A DNA stretch of 25,206 bases from Pirellulaceae bacterium (GCA_013002105.1 JABDKS010000602.1:1-25206); one strand, 5' to 3'; positions 15,458-24,703 are shown, counted from the stretch's first letter. Program-made: numbers and translations. Notes: a model not told the origin generated them from the sequence alone.

Positions 15458-15475
15458 GCCAGGATCCGTCCTGGC
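15458..15475. terminator. possible bidirectional hairpin between convergent fliS and flgL
   Basis: GCCAGGA, loop TCCG, then TCCTGGC form a perfect 7-bp GC-rich hairpin in the middle of the 149-nt gap between the two convergent genes. No long T-tract flanks it on either side, so it may act only as a weak or protein-dependent terminator. Confidence 0.35.
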
Positions 15476-15542
15476 AATGTTCCGCCAGGACAGGTACTGA
15501 CAACATTCCATTCCAACGTTTGGTGAATCCATGTTGGTCGGC

Positions 15543-16997
15543 CTATCGGAGGAACTCCAGCAAACCGAGAGAACTCAGGTCGGCGGTAACCGCATAGGTG
15601 TACTGCAGCAGCGCTTGCGAGTTTTCTAGATTCAATACTGCGTTGGGCAGATCGGTCGCTTGTGTCTCACTGATCTGGACTTCTGCCGCGAGCATCAAGT
15701 CGTCGACGCGGAAGCCGAGCGTTTGCATCGTTCCGAGAGCCGTGGATTGCTCACCCATCGTCTCAAACGCGTTCTTGGCGATTCCCTCCAGGTCGCCCAA
15801 ACGTCGATTGAGCGATTCGGCAACTGCCTTGCTGTCCAATCCGCGAGTGTTTCGCAGATCCGCAGCGAGGGCGTGCAGCGTCTGAAAGGCATCGGTCGTG
15901 CCGCCGAACTCCAGATGGTCGGTCCCGACTTGGCGGATCTTGGTCGAGTCGATCATGACGGCACCTTGCGACGCCGAATCGACGACGATCTGGTTATTGG
16001 TAAAATCGACCGCAACGTCGGTCTGACCACCATCGATACTCATTCTGGCAGTGGATTCCAAGTCGACGGTGCCGTTGAATCCCGCGGCGATGCTGGTTGT
16101 GTCGACATAAATCGCCTGGCCGTAGCTACCTTCGACTTTCAGGTTCGTATCGGCGCTGGTGTAGGCAACTGGCGGCGAGCCGTTGAGGCTGATCGTACCG
16201 GCACTGCCGTCACCGGACGTATCGACAATGGTCACGCTGTAGGTTCCCGGTGGCCCGATGATCGTATCGGACGCAGCCGAATCCGTACCCGCTTGCAGTC
16301 CCGATGTTCCCAGATAGGTCGTGGTGTCGTGTGTGACCAGCAAATTCGTCCGGCCGACAAAGGTGTCGGTTCCCGATCCGGGTTTGGCGCCGGTATCGCC
16401 GATCAACACTGTGTCGCCGCGTCCGCGACGGCCGAAAATCTCCTCGCCACTGTAATACGTGTCCACGGCGATCGAATCGCTGACGCTGGCGCGGCTCCGC
16501 GTCGCGGAACCTGTGTAAGTCACACCCAGAGTCTGCGTCGGATCGGTGGGTTCCGAAAACTCGAACGGCGGAGCGCCGGACTTGGTTCCCCCGTACAAAT
16601 ACTTGTTATTGAACTGAGCCGAGGCGATCGATTTCAGCTGAGCCAGTAAACCGTCGACTTCTAATGCCAACGCGGTACGTTCGTCGTCATCAAGCGCCTG
16701 AATCCCTTGCTGGGTCAGCGTCTTTGCATGATTGATCACGCCGGCAAAATCCTGGATTTGATCGACGCTGGCATTCAGTACGGACGTGGCACGATTGATC
16801 GCACTGCGGTCGGCGCTTAATTCGGTATACCTGGCTTTCAACGACGTCAATTGTCGAAACGAGATCGGTTCCTCCGAAGGGCGTTGAAAACGCACTCCCG
16901 AGGAAATCTGCTCTTGCAATTTCAGAATATTCGCGCTGTGCGCACTGGAAAAGTGAATCGCACGCTGCGAGAAAGCGGAAGACGTAACGCGTGGCAT
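15543..16997 (-). CDS. flgL: hook-filament junction protein FlgL (HAP3)
   Basis: FlgL forms the second junction ring, between FlgK and the filament. The 484-aa protein has a flagellin-like N terminus (LQEQISSGVRFQRPSEEP at about 28-45) and the FlgL segment LKSIASAQFNNKYLYGG (about 130-147). Its C terminus is also flagellin-like (EVQISETQATDLPNAVLNLE). It is clearly longer than the 317-aa Salmonella protein; the extra residues lie in the middle, rich in Gly/Thr/Asp (about 150-360), probably as surface domains. ATG at 16997 lies 4 nt after the flgK stop, with AGGATGA upstream, so the two are probably translated together. It is the last gene of the minus-strand operon. Confidence 0.93.
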   Translation of the reverse strand: MPRVTSSAFSQRAIHFSSAHSANILKLQEQISSGVRFQRPSEEPISFRQLTSLKARYTELSADRSAINRATSVLNASVDQIQDFAGVINHAKTLTQQGIQALDDDERTALALEVDGLLAQLKSIASAQFNNKYLYGGTKSGAPPFEFSEPTDPTQTLGVTYTGSATRSRASVSDSIAVDTYYSGEEIFGRRGRGDTVLIGDTGAKPGSGTDTFVGRTNLLVTHDTTTYLGTSGLQAGTDSAASDTIIGPPGTYSVTIVDTSGDGSAGTISLNGSPPVAYTSADTNLKVEGSYGQAIYVDTTSIAAGFNGTVDLESTARMSIDGGQTDVAVDFTNNQIVVDSASQGAVMIDSTKIRQVGTDHLEFGGTTDAFQTLHALAADLRNTRGLDSKAVAESLNRRLGDLEGIAKNAFETMGEQSTALGTMQTLGFRVDDLMLAAEVQISETQATDLPNAVLNLENSQALLQYTYAVTADLSSLGLLEFLR

Positions 16998-17001
16998 GAG
17001 A

Positions 17002-18969
17002 TCATCCTAAGATGTTAAACAACTCGTTGAGCATATCGTCGGCCGTTTGTATTACACGGACTGCCGCTTCATATGATTTTTGAAACTGTTGCAGGTAAAC
17101 GATTTCTTCATTCAGGTCGACTCCCGAATACGAATCACGATCCGCCTCGAGCCGGAACTTTAGCGCTTCCAAACTGGAACTCAGGGCTGTATCCGAATTG
17201 ATTTGAAACCCGATTTCCGTATTAATCTCATTGACGTATTCGGAGAAGGTAAGCCCACCGGGCAAAACAGAAATGTCCTGCAAGGCAGCCAGTCGGAATA
17301 GATTGTCGGTGTCGGCGGAATCTCCTGAGCGACCGGCAGCGAATCGACCCGGGTTATCGCTGATCGTCGGATCGACATCCATCGTGTAGGAGTTCACGCC
17401 TTTGAAAAAGGAGTTCAAGCCCAACGCCGCCAAAATGCCGGTTTCATCCGGCTGGGCAGTCAAGCGAGTGGAAAAATTATCCGCGTCGTTGACCGTGCCT
17501 CGTGAGAAGCTGATTTTGATACCGTCGCCCAAATCGATGCTCGTGCCCGCTTCGTAACCGTTGCCGATGTTGACACGCCGCTCCAACGTGCCCGATTGAG
17601 AATAGACGCTCACAAACAAATCGTCCGAGATGCCGACGTCCCCGGTGCCGTCGATTTCAAAACGAAGATCACGGTTTTGGTCGCCTGTGTAGTTGCCCGA
17701 TAGCGTTGGCAAACTGGAACCGCTCAGCGCATCGAGTCGGGGATGGGTTTCGACGGAGCCGGTGAAGTCAAAGGTTAGACCGTCGGCCGAGAAGATTTGC
17801 AACTGGTTGGTACTGGGATTGACTGCAGCATTCAGGCCGTCGATCGATGCGATTTTGGCGGCAACGTCATCCAAACTATCGACGGCCGGGTCAATCGTTA
17901 CGACTTCGGTTCGGCGTACACCATTGACATCGATCACCGAGATGGTCAGATCGCCCGCATCGATCGGAAAGATGGTCCCGGCATCGTTCAGCGGCGCCGC
18001 CGCATCTGTGAGCGTACGCGTTGCGGCGAGATGTTGAAACGATCCGTCCGTGCCAATTCCAGTGGCGTGTATCGAATCGACACTTCGCATCACTTCGGTA
18101 GCAAGCTGATTCAATTTTCCTTCGTACTTTGGGATGGTCGTGTTGTAGACGTCCAGCAAGGCGACCAAACCGCCGCTTTCCAAATCAACCTGACGATCAT
18201 AGCCGTCGATCAGGATACCGAGCTTGCCATCGGGTAGTTGTGTGACCGAGAATTGATTGGCATGGCCGGTTTGTTCAATCGAAAAATTGCCTATGGCAAG
18301 ATTCAAGTCACCGGAATGGGAATCCTCGCGTGTGAGTCCGATAGTTTTGGCGATATCGTTCAGCAAAGCGTCTCGTTGATCCAATTCGGCGTTCGGCTGA
18401 TAGCCCTGCGCGATCAGTGATTTGATGTTGGCGTTCAGTTCGGTCAACGACTCCATTTTTTGATTGACCAGCGCAACCTCTTGTTCGACCTGAAATCGGA
18501 TCGCTTTTTTGAGATCGGCTAACTGGCCGGCGGCTTGACGAACGACGCCGGCTAGCCGTCGGCCCGATTCGATGACAGCACTGCGCTGCGAAGGTTCGTC
18601 CGGCGCAGCGGTCATTTTGGTCATTTCGCCAAAGAACTGATCCAGTTCCGCGCCGACCGATGTGCCACCGTTCAGAAAGGCCGCTTCAATTTGACGCTCG
18701 TAGATCAACGCTTGTTCAACGCGGCTGACGTCGGCGATCGCGTTGGTCAACGACGATTCGGTGACTTGCCCGCGGATCCGTTCGATGTAGTTGATGTTGA
18801 CGCCGCTGCCGATGCGGAACGCACTATTCTGGTTGCTCGGTAACGCTTCTAAGTGAACAGACCTCCGGTGGTAGCCTTCGGTATTGGCGTTGGCGATGTT
18901 GTTGGAAACAACGTCAAGTGCGTACTGGCTGGTACGCAGGGCGGATAAACCGAGCGAGAGATTTGGCAT
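17002..18969 (-). CDS. flgK: hook-filament junction protein FlgK (HAP1)
   Basis: FlgK replaces the FlgD cap on the finished hook and starts the junction zone. The 655-aa protein begins with SLGLSALRTSQYALDVVSNN and IANANTEGYHRR, the rod/hook-family signature with the FlgK-type Tyr-His-Arg. The long N-terminal helical domain contains NQKMESLTELNANIKSLIAQ. The C terminus, SGVDLNEEIVYLQQFQKSYE then VIQTADDMLNELFNILG, is diagnostic. It is somewhat longer than the 553-aa Salmonella protein. ATG at 18969 lies 2 nt after the flgN stop, so chaperone and client are coupled; flgL follows at once. Confidence 0.95.
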   Translation of the reverse strand: MPNLSLGLSALRTSQYALDVVSNNIANANTEGYHRRSVHLEALPSNQNSAFRIGSGVNINYIERIRGQVTESSLTNAIADVSRVEQALIYERQIEAAFLNGGTSVGAELDQFFGEMTKMTAAPDEPSQRSAVIESGRRLAGVVRQAAGQLADLKKAIRFQVEQEVALVNQKMESLTELNANIKSLIAQGYQPNAELDQRDALLNDIAKTIGLTREDSHSGDLNLAIGNFSIEQTGHANQFSVTQLPDGKLGILIDGYDRQVDLESGGLVALLDVYNTTIPKYEGKLNQLATEVMRSVDSIHATGIGTDGSFQHLAATRTLTDAAAPLNDAGTIFPIDAGDLTISVIDVNGVRRTEVVTIDPAVDSLDDVAAKIASIDGLNAAVNPSTNQLQIFSADGLTFDFTGSVETHPRLDALSGSSLPTLSGNYTGDQNRDLRFEIDGTGDVGISDDLFVSVYSQSGTLERRVNIGNGYEAGTSIDLGDGIKISFSRGTVNDADNFSTRLTAQPDETGILAALGLNSFFKGVNSYTMDVDPTISDNPGRFAAGRSGDSADTDNLFRLAALQDISVLPGGLTFSEYVNEINTEIGFQINSDTALSSSLEALKFRLEADRDSYSGVDLNEEIVYLQQFQKSYEAAVRVIQTADDMLNELFNILG

Positions 18970-18971
18970 GG

Positions 18972-19550
18972 TTAACAGGTCTTTCCAAAGATATTCCCCG
19001 GGGTGACATCCTGGGTTTGACCATCAGCTCGATAGCTGTGTCCATCCAAATCGGTCTGCAGGACGCCGGCAAGGTATTTGCGATGGAACTCATGCGTGTA
19101 GTACAGCGATGCCTGATTCTGGATCAGCCCCGAACTCGCTTGCGTGGTTTGATTCAATACGTCGCGTCGAAGATCGTCCAAGTTACGGCGATCCGACGGC
19201 GACAGCGAAACGATAAAGTCGCGAATATTGTTGTAGACGGTTTGCGAATTTCCATTGATTCGCCGAAGTAAGACTTGACGTGCTTTGCCAACCGTGGCGG
19301 CGTGATCTTGCAGTTTCGCCGTGATCGGCCCGAGCGCGGCGACGTTCTCGTCAGTCGGGCCGCGTACACCAGCATGGGTCAGAATCTCCGTGGTGGCTTG
19401 ATTCCACGCAGCGATCTCCGTCGCCAAGCTGGATTCCAATGCCAGATGCCGAACAACAAGAACGATCAGTTTCGTGTTCTCATGAGCGTCCGCGGTTTCT
19501 ATCGGGTCCGCGGTTGTCGGATGATTCGTATCTATTTTTTGATCACTCAT
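18972..19550 (-). CDS. flgN: FlgN-like chaperone for FlgK/FlgL
   Basis: FlgN keeps the junction proteins soluble in the cytoplasm and brings them to the export apparatus. The 192-aa protein is mainly helical with no signal peptide. About residues 25-135 form the expected helical bundle, including LIVLVVRHLALESSLATEIA and a region ending RQVLLRRINGNSQTVYN. Sequence identity to known FlgN proteins is low, and the call rests on size, helical character and position directly upstream of flgK (2-nt gap). The C-terminal 50 residues are polar and variable. The upstream AAGG is rather far from the ATG. A general FlgN-family membership is likely; the exact client range is inference. Confidence 0.72.
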   Translation of the reverse strand: MSDQKIDTNHPTTADPIETADAHENTKLIVLVVRHLALESSLATEIAAWNQATTEILTHAGVRGPTDENVAALGPITAKLQDHAATVGKARQVLLRRINGNSQTVYNNIRDFIVSLSPSDRRNLDDLRRDVLNQTTQASSGLIQNQASLYYTHEFHRKYLAGVLQTDLDGHSYRADGQTQDVTPGNIFGKTC

Positions 19551-19597
19551 TTGTACAGCAGCCTTTTTCTCAGGAGATAGTCGTTAGAACATCCCGA

Positions 19598-19957
19598 TTA
19601 AGCGGTGAACGTTTTGGTCGTCTGTGGTTTGGATGAATCGTTCCCATCATCATCCGGGGACGGATTCGACTTTTTATACTGCTGGACCAACATGTCGCTG
19701 ATGCCTAGCGGCTTGGACTCTGCCAGGTGTTTGCCGATGAACAAGTCAAACATACCGCCGTACGTGTCACTGCTTTCTTCGCCAAAGAAACCACCGTTGT
19801 CGAGTGATTTGCGCATTTCTTTTAGCATCATCGAAAGGAAAACACTTTCGAATTCATTGCCGACCGACTCGATTTGCTCTTCGGTTGATTGCGAGTTGAT
19901 TCCGCTCGCACCCGCGACGTCAAACATGAGCGGGGACATATTGCCAACTGGATTCAT
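19598..19957 (-). CDS. flgJ: rod-binding protein, FlgJ N-terminal domain only
   Basis: In the periplasm FlgJ caps the growing rod; many versions also carry a C-terminal muramidase that opens the peptidoglycan. This one, 119 aa from ATG 19957, has only the rod-binding part. The core FESVFLSMMLKEMRKSL then GGMFDLFIGKHLAESKPLGI is characteristic. The C terminus is a polar tail (Ser/Asp/Lys/Thr-rich). No hydrolase gene is adjacent, so peptidoglycan opening must be done by another enzyme. An ATG three codons earlier (19966) is possible, but AGGA is 8 nt before 19957 and directly abuts 19966. It lies between flgI and flgN. Confidence 0.85.
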   Translation of the reverse strand: MNPVGNMSPLMFDVAGASGINSQSTEEQIESVGNEFESVFLSMMLKEMRKSLDNGGFFGEESSDTYGGMFDLFIGKHLAESKPLGISDMLVQQYKKSNPSPDDDGNDSSKPQTTKTFTA

Positions 19958-19980
19958 CGCCGACATCCTGTCGTAATTTG

Positions 19981-21273
19981 TTATTCGATAATCAGTTCCG
20001 CTTGCAATGCACCCTGGTTGCGCAATGAAGTCATGATATTGATCAGCGTATTGGGTGAAACGGCAAGCGTATTGAGAGCGTTGGCCAGATCGCCAACGGT
20101 CAACCCGCCACGCCAGAGGTTATAGGTGCCGCCCGATTCGACTACGTCCACGCTGGTGCGCGGCAACACGGTCGTCTCTCCTTGAGAGAAAGGTGCGGGT
20201 TGAGATGCAACGGGTGTCTCGTTCGTCGCGATCACAATATTCTCGCTGGCGAAGACGACACGTGAAATTTTGACATGATGTCCCAGCACGATCGTGCCAG
20301 TTTTTTGATTGATGACGACCCGTGCCGGCGTATCGGGTCGCACTCGCAAATTCCCGATCATGGATATGAACGTCGGCAGGCCTCGTTGAAACGTTCGTGG
20401 AACAGCGATTTCGACCGTTCCCGAATCGAGCGCGCGGGCGTGGTAGGGGAAGACGTCGTTGAGTGCATTGGCAATCTGGGTGGCGGTCGAATAGGCCTTG
20501 TTACGCAGTACCAATCGGATTCGACCGTTGCGGACTATTTGCTCGCAGCCGATTTCTCGCTCGACGATTGCTTCGCAGACGCCGACGGTCGGGTGATTTT
20601 TTTGCACACTCGCGGCATCGCCTTGGGCTGACACGCCGCCACCGACAATCGGACCTTGAGCGATTGCATAGATTTCATCATCGATCCCGCGCAAAGCGGT
20701 CTGATGCAGCGTGCCGCCGCGCAAGCTCGTAGCGTCGTCAGCGACCGAGACGGTGACCAAGATCGTTTCGCCTTTGCGCGCATACGCCGGAATTTTGCCA
20801 GAAACCAGCACTGCGGACATGTTCTTGGTGTTCACGTTTTGGATCTGCAAACCTTTTCGCAGAAAATAGTTTGCTGCCATCAAAATCGTTTGTTCTGCCT
20901 TGCCGCCCGTCCCGCTCAAGCCAAACACGAGACCTTCGCCCGAAACGTGATTGATCCGATCACCTTCGACAAACGTAATGTCTTTGACTCGGACCGAAGG
21001 GTCCAATCGGCCCGAGATCAATGGCGCACCGTTTTCAACGGCGGCAGAAGTGCCGGCGATCAGTCTGGGTGTTGGAGCGTTCATTCCCGGCAGGGAACTT
21101 GTGGCGTAGGCAGGAGGTAGGTTGGCAGGAATTGGTGCCCGCACAGCATTTGGCGTTTGCGTCGAATTGCGAGCCTGTTCCGGGCCCGGTGCTTGCGCAG
21201 ACAAGGCGCAGCACAAACCTGCGGTGATCCAAACCACCAAGGTTGCTCTCGCGATATCACGCCAACAATTCAT
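19981..21273 (-). CDS. flgI: flagellar P-ring protein FlgI
   Basis: FlgI forms the ring around the rod in the peptidoglycan layer. Starting at ATG 21273 the protein has 430 aa with a clear Sec signal (ATLVVWITAGLCCALSAQA, cleaved near residue 28). A longer reading from ATG 21348 would overlap flgH and put 25 extra residues before the signal. The mature protein starts with a Pro/Ala-rich stretch, then the FlgI core: SVRVKDITFVEGDRINHVSG then GLVFGLSGTGG, the export-motif-like KIPAYARKGETILVTVSVAD, and SLRGGTLHQTAL. It ends with GLTVGDLANALNTLAVSPNT. Two mature Cys (VGVC...EIGC) are 11 residues apart and could form a disulfide. The length is slightly above the typical 365 aa. Confidence 0.94.
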   Translation of the reverse strand: MNCWRDIARATLVVWITAGLCCALSAQAPGPEQARNSTQTPNAVRAPIPANLPPAYATSSLPGMNAPTPRLIAGTSAAVENGAPLISGRLDPSVRVKDITFVEGDRINHVSGEGLVFGLSGTGGKAEQTILMAANYFLRKGLQIQNVNTKNMSAVLVSGKIPAYARKGETILVTVSVADDATSLRGGTLHQTALRGIDDEIYAIAQGPIVGGGVSAQGDAASVQKNHPTVGVCEAIVEREIGCEQIVRNGRIRLVLRNKAYSTATQIANALNDVFPYHARALDSGTVEIAVPRTFQRGLPTFISMIGNLRVRPDTPARVVINQKTGTIVLGHHVKISRVVFASENIVIATNETPVASQPAPFSQGETTVLPRTSVDVVESGGTYNLWRGGLTVGDLANALNTLAVSPNTLINIMTSLRNQGALQAELIIE

Positions 21274-21308
21274 TGCTATTCGTTTGAGTGTGATGGGCTT
21301 GTTCGCCT

Positions 21309-21947
21309 TTAGAATGGCCACAATCGGTTCAGCTTTCGATTGAGCCATCCTTGATTGTTGAAGGCTTGTTCGGCGCCTTCGGCGTCGAGTTCAATTTTCA
21401 GGTCTGCGACTAAATGCGACGGCACGATGTTGTTGGGAAGCACATCCAAGTGTCGCACGATGCCGGACAGACGCAGTTCTCGGACGTCACCCTGTACCGA
21501 GATCAAACGGCGACCGGAGATGACCAAATTGCCGTTGGGCAACACATCCACGATCGTGACTGAAAACTTATCCGTGAATTGACGTTCGCTGCGAAATTCC
21601 GTGTCGCCGCTAAATCCACGCTGGTCGGTCGAATTGTGGCCCAGGGAGGCGTTGCCGGCACCGCCGCCTAACGAACCGCCGACGCCGTAATCGAATCCAT
21701 TGCTCGAGGAGGAGTTGCCAGATTTATCGAGCGACCGTTCGTCACGGTTTTCGACATCGGTGCTTTCGTTGATCAAAACGGTCAGTAGGTCGCCTCGATT
21801 CCGTGCGGCATACTGCCGGTACTGATCGATTTGGTTGTCCGAACGCCGCTCGAACAGACTCTGCGCACTTGCGCGGTCCGATACGAATTGGCTGGCAACA
21901 ATCAGGCTCAGTAACAAGACCGATTGGGTAGAAAAGAATTTCGTCAT
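21309..21947 (-). CDS. flgH: flagellar L-ring protein FlgH (non-lipidated)
   Basis: FlgH forms the ring around the rod in the outer membrane. The 212-aa protein has a Sec signal (FFSTQSVLLLSLIVASQFVS, cleaved near ASA, residue 28). The family core is present: GDLLTVLINESTDVENRDER (52-71), then FSVTIVDVLPNGNLVISGRR and a C-terminal VADLKIELDAEG. In enterobacteria FlgH is a lipoprotein; here no lipobox and no cysteine at all are visible. The central Gly/Ser-rich stretch is typical. Its ATG overlaps the flgA stop by one base (TAATG), indicating coupled translation. Confidence 0.92.
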   Translation of the reverse strand: MTKFFSTQSVLLLSLIVASQFVSDRASAQSLFERRSDNQIDQYRQYAARNRGDLLTVLINESTDVENRDERSLDKSGNSSSSNGFDYGVGGSLGGGAGNASLGHNSTDQRGFSGDTEFRSERQFTDKFSVTIVDVLPNGNLVISGRRLISVQGDVRELRLSGIVRHLDVLPNNIVPSHLVADLKIELDAEGAEQAFNNQGWLNRKLNRLWPF

Positions 21948-23029
21948 TATCGTAGAACTCCCGAGAGCGGAGTGAGTCTGGCTAAATTGTGATCCACCAC
22001 GGTTGCGGTGAACTGTTTGTTTGAGCGTGTGTTCAAGATTGTGATTCGGTCCCCCACTTTGCCCGCTGACATCGCTTTGGCGTTTTTTAAGCGAACTTCG
22101 TTTCGGCCGAGGCTGACGATGACATCCAACATGTCGTTTCGTTGGATCGTTGGCTTGTTGTCAGTCGGCGCGGTGGCGATCGACGTGTTCAACAAGGCTT
22201 CGTTGCTGACGATGTCGCGTTTGGCGACCTGTCCAATCAATTGTTGCGGATCAGCAAAGTCGGCTTTGACAAGAATTGGGCGTTTGATCACCCGAAACAT
22301 GCCCGCGTCGATTAACGTCCCTCGGGGGATTCGCGTCGTCGACAACGCCACTTCCATCGTCACGATGACCTGGGTGTCGAATGCCGCCAGGTATCGATTG
22401 CCGTTTGGTTGGGAAAAATCGACTTGAATCTGAGTCTTACCGATGGGTAGTTGGGGCTGCAACAGAACCGTGGTCGTGAAGTCGCTCGAGACCAAGTTTG
22501 CTTCGGCCGATTTGGTTTGTTGATCGTTGGTGATTCGTACCGAGACAGCGTCTCGATCAAGCCCAAACTGCCTAGCGATTTCTTGCGTAAACAGCGCCTC
22601 CAATACGACCCGCAGTTGTTTGCTGGATGTCGATCGCACCATGACCGCGCTGGGGCCCGCGACGACAAAATCGCCCCGTTGGTAGCCGTCGACCAACAAA
22701 CGCATCTCGATTTGACGACGGGTGATCCAACGCTCGGCGGACACCTTGGGGACGGCGTCGTGATGAGCCGATTTCTGATGCCTGTTTTCCAGATCCGGCG
22801 GGTCCAGATCTAACGTATCCAGATCCAGCGCCAGGAGTTGCTGCCGCTCGACGGCGGTACCACCGGTGATGTCGGCAACATCGCCCAGGGTAATGGGTTG
22901 CCGCGTCACCGACACAGGAAACGTTTTTAGCGAGATTCGGAAGTCGATTGCGAACGCCTGAGAACAGGCGAAAGTGACCGCAACGCCAATCAAAAACCGC
23001 AGAATCGGTTGTGGGACAGTGCGAATCAT
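21947..23029 (-). CDS. flgA: P-ring assembly chaperone FlgA (SAF domain)
   Basis: FlgA is a periplasmic chaperone needed to assemble FlgI into the P-ring. The 360-aa protein starts with a Sec signal (ILRFLIGVAVTFACSQAFA, cleaved about residue 27). The C-terminal SAF-like part is recognisable: MEVALSTTRIPRGTLIDAGM then IGQVAKRDIVSNEALL, then VSLGRNEVRLKNAKAMSAGK and a C-terminal TATVVDHN. Salmonella FlgA has 219 aa; the extra N-terminal half seen here contains a region with RWITRRQIEMRLLVDG, a form common in distant FlgA proteins. It starts directly after the flgG stop (TAAATG). Confidence 0.9.
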   Translation of the reverse strand: MIRTVPQPILRFLIGVAVTFACSQAFAIDFRISLKTFPVSVTRQPITLGDVADITGGTAVERQQLLALDLDTLDLDPPDLENRHQKSAHHDAVPKVSAERWITRRQIEMRLLVDGYQRGDFVVAGPSAVMVRSTSSKQLRVVLEALFTQEIARQFGLDRDAVSVRITNDQQTKSAEANLVSSDFTTTVLLQPQLPIGKTQIQVDFSQPNGNRYLAAFDTQVIVTMEVALSTTRIPRGTLIDAGMFRVIKRPILVKADFADPQQLIGQVAKRDIVSNEALLNTSIATAPTDNKPTIQRNDMLDVIVSLGRNEVRLKNAKAMSAGKVGDRITILNTRSNKQFTATVVDHNLARLTPLSGVLR

Positions 23030-23809
23030 TTATCGTACCAGGTTACTTGCCGATGACAGCATTTCGTCGCCGGCTCGGATGGCTCGTGAATTGATTTCGT
23101 AAGCGCGTTGAGCCGTAATCAATGAGACGAGTTCCGAGACGACTTCGACATTGGCACCTTCGACAAACCGTTGTCGAATCTGACCAAAGCCATCCTGTCC
23201 GGGGTTGCCCAGCGTTTCTGTACCCGACGCAGCGGTTTCGGCGAACAAGTTGCTGCCTAGATTTTGCAAGCCGGCAGGGTTGGCGAAACGGGCTAGCTGA
23301 ATGGTCGGTCCGGTCGTCGAGACGCCGTTGACTTGGTAGCTGACGACACCGCCGGCGGAGATCGAAAGATTCGTCGCGTCGGCTGGAATCGAGACCTGCG
23401 GATCCAAGAAATAACCGTCGGAGTTGACGATCTGGCCTTGGCTGTTGGTCGAGAACGAGCCGTCGCGTGAATAGGCCGCCGTATTCCCTTTTTGAACTTT
23501 GAAAAAACCGTCTCCTTCGATCGCCATGTGCGTATCGATGCCGGTTTCCGTCGGCGAGCCTTGAGAAAAGATGCTGGTGGTGCCCACCGCACGCACACCA
23601 CTACCGATCTGAAGCCCGATCGGTTTTGTCTGGCCGTCGTCAGCCGCCGCACCCGGCGGCGTGCTGGTATCGTAGATCAAGTCGGCAAAGTTAATGTGCT
23701 TCTTTTTGAAGCCCGTTGTGTTGACGTTGGCAAGATTGTTGGCGGTGTTGTCAATCAACAACTCCTGCGCGCGCATGCCCGTGGCGCTTGAGTAAAATGC
23801 TTTTAACAT
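23030..23809 (-). CDS. flgG: distal rod protein FlgG
   Basis: FlgG builds the distal rod inside the P- and L-rings. At 259 aa it has nearly the standard family length (260). The signature NTANNLANVNTTGFKKKHIN (21-40), the core MAIEGDGFFKVQKGNTAAYS then RDGSFSTNSQGQIV, and the C terminus FVEGANVEVVSELVSLITAQ ending NSRAIRAGDEMLSSASNL are textbook. The ATG at 23809 gives the expected start MLKAFYSSATGM; the ribosome-binding site is weak. It follows flgF by 31 nt and overlaps the operon order flgF-flgG-flgA-flgH-flgI-flgJ. Confidence 0.97.
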   Translation of the reverse strand: MLKAFYSSATGMRAQELLIDNTANNLANVNTTGFKKKHINFADLIYDTSTPPGAAADDGQTKPIGLQIGSGVRAVGTTSIFSQGSPTETGIDTHMAIEGDGFFKVQKGNTAAYSRDGSFSTNSQGQIVNSDGYFLDPQVSIPADATNLSISAGGVVSYQVNGVSTTGPTIQLARFANPAGLQNLGSNLFAETAASGTETLGNPGQDGFGQIRQRFVEGANVEVVSELVSLITAQRAYEINSRAIRAGDEMLSSASNLVR

Positions 23810-23840
23810 GTCTGGTTGGGTCCGATGGTTTTAGTGGCGC

Positions 23841-24557
23841 CTATGCACGAATGTATTCGCGTAACGATTCCGAAATAGCGCGGGTAGCTTTTTCGACAGC
23901 CTCGTGTTGGCGATTGTTGATGATCAAAGCAATCAGTTCTGATACCGGCTGGACATTGGATAGTTCGTGTTGAAATTGAGTGACTTGCACAGCCTGGTCA
24001 CTCACCACCGAATCCTTGCCGGGAACAAATCCGGCGACGCCCACAGGTGTCAGGGTTTGGTTATCCTCAAACGAAAGGGTTTTGATTTTGCCAAGAGCGT
24101 TTCCGCTGGCTGAGATCGTTCCATCCGGCGCAATCGTTATTTCTTGATCCCCGATACTCGGATCTATCGTGATAGGACCCGAATCGCCTTGAAGAGGAAA
24201 ACCCTCTTCGTTGATCAGAAGATTCGATTCGGGGTCGCGGAACAGCCGACCGTTGCGTGTGAGAAAGTCTTTGCCTTCATTGTCAAAGACAAAGAAACCG
24301 TCTCCACCGATCGCAACATCCAAGGGGCGGCCGGTCTGCGCCTGACGTCCCGGTGTAAAATCCGACGTGTAGTTTTCGATCTCGGGACCCAAGTCAATGT
24401 TTGCGTCCCTGTTCTCGAGATCGAACCGTTGATTGACGCCCGCCTGCAATCGGCGGTGACCACTGGTATTTGCATGCATCAAGTTGCTGGAGATGACCTC
24501 CTGCTGCTTGGCCAATATGTCAATTGCCGCAGCACCGCTGTACAGTCCGTTGATCAT
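23841..24557 (-). CDS. flgF: proximal/distal rod protein FlgF
   Basis: FlgF forms the short rod section below FlgG. The 238-aa protein from ATG 24557 (AAAGGA 9 nt upstream) begins MINGLYSGAAAIDILAKQQE. The rod signature is divergent (SSNLMHANTSGHRR instead of NNLANANTxGF/Y). The core VAIGGDGFFVFDNEGKDFLT and the C-terminal LSNVQPVSELIALIINNRQH fit the family. FlgF and FlgG are similar; the order next to flgG supports FlgF. A TTG seven codons upstream is not needed. It is the first gene of the operon, and the promoter region to its right is discussed separately. Confidence 0.9.
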   Translation of the reverse strand: MINGLYSGAAAIDILAKQQEVISSNLMHANTSGHRRLQAGVNQRFDLENRDANIDLGPEIENYTSDFTPGRQAQTGRPLDVAIGGDGFFVFDNEGKDFLTRNGRLFRDPESNLLINEEGFPLQGDSGPITIDPSIGDQEITIAPDGTISASGNALGKIKTLSFEDNQTLTPVGVAGFVPGKDSVVSDQAVQVTQFQHELSNVQPVSELIALIINNRQHEAVEKATRAISESLREYIRA

Positions 24558-24647
24558 CTGTCTGAATCCTTTCGACAATGCGTCTTAATGCGCGGTGATC
24601 TTTACGTCATCGTGATCGTTTGCTGCAGTCATTCGCAGCTTTGTTGC

Positions 24648-24664
24648 TAGCCAAACCACTACCA
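24648..24664 (-). promoter_or_regulatory. weak sigma-54-like site upstream of flgF
   Basis: On the minus strand TTGGTAGTGGTTTGGCT has GG and GC exactly 10 nt apart and matches 9 of 13 consensus positions. The predicted start near 24638 is about 80 nt before the flgF ATG. The two stronger sigma-54 sites in the window make it plausible, but a match at this level can occur by chance. Confidence 0.3.
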
Positions 24665-24703
24665 ATAGCCTCTCGCCAGCTATGGCTTTTGCTATCAAAC
24701 AAT

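Noticed and set aside
20286..20303. Good -24 element CTGGCACG on the minus strand and palindrome GCACGATCGTGC inside flgI
   Set aside because: The GC falls after 9 rather than 10 bases, and it is in the middle of a conserved coding region of an operon.
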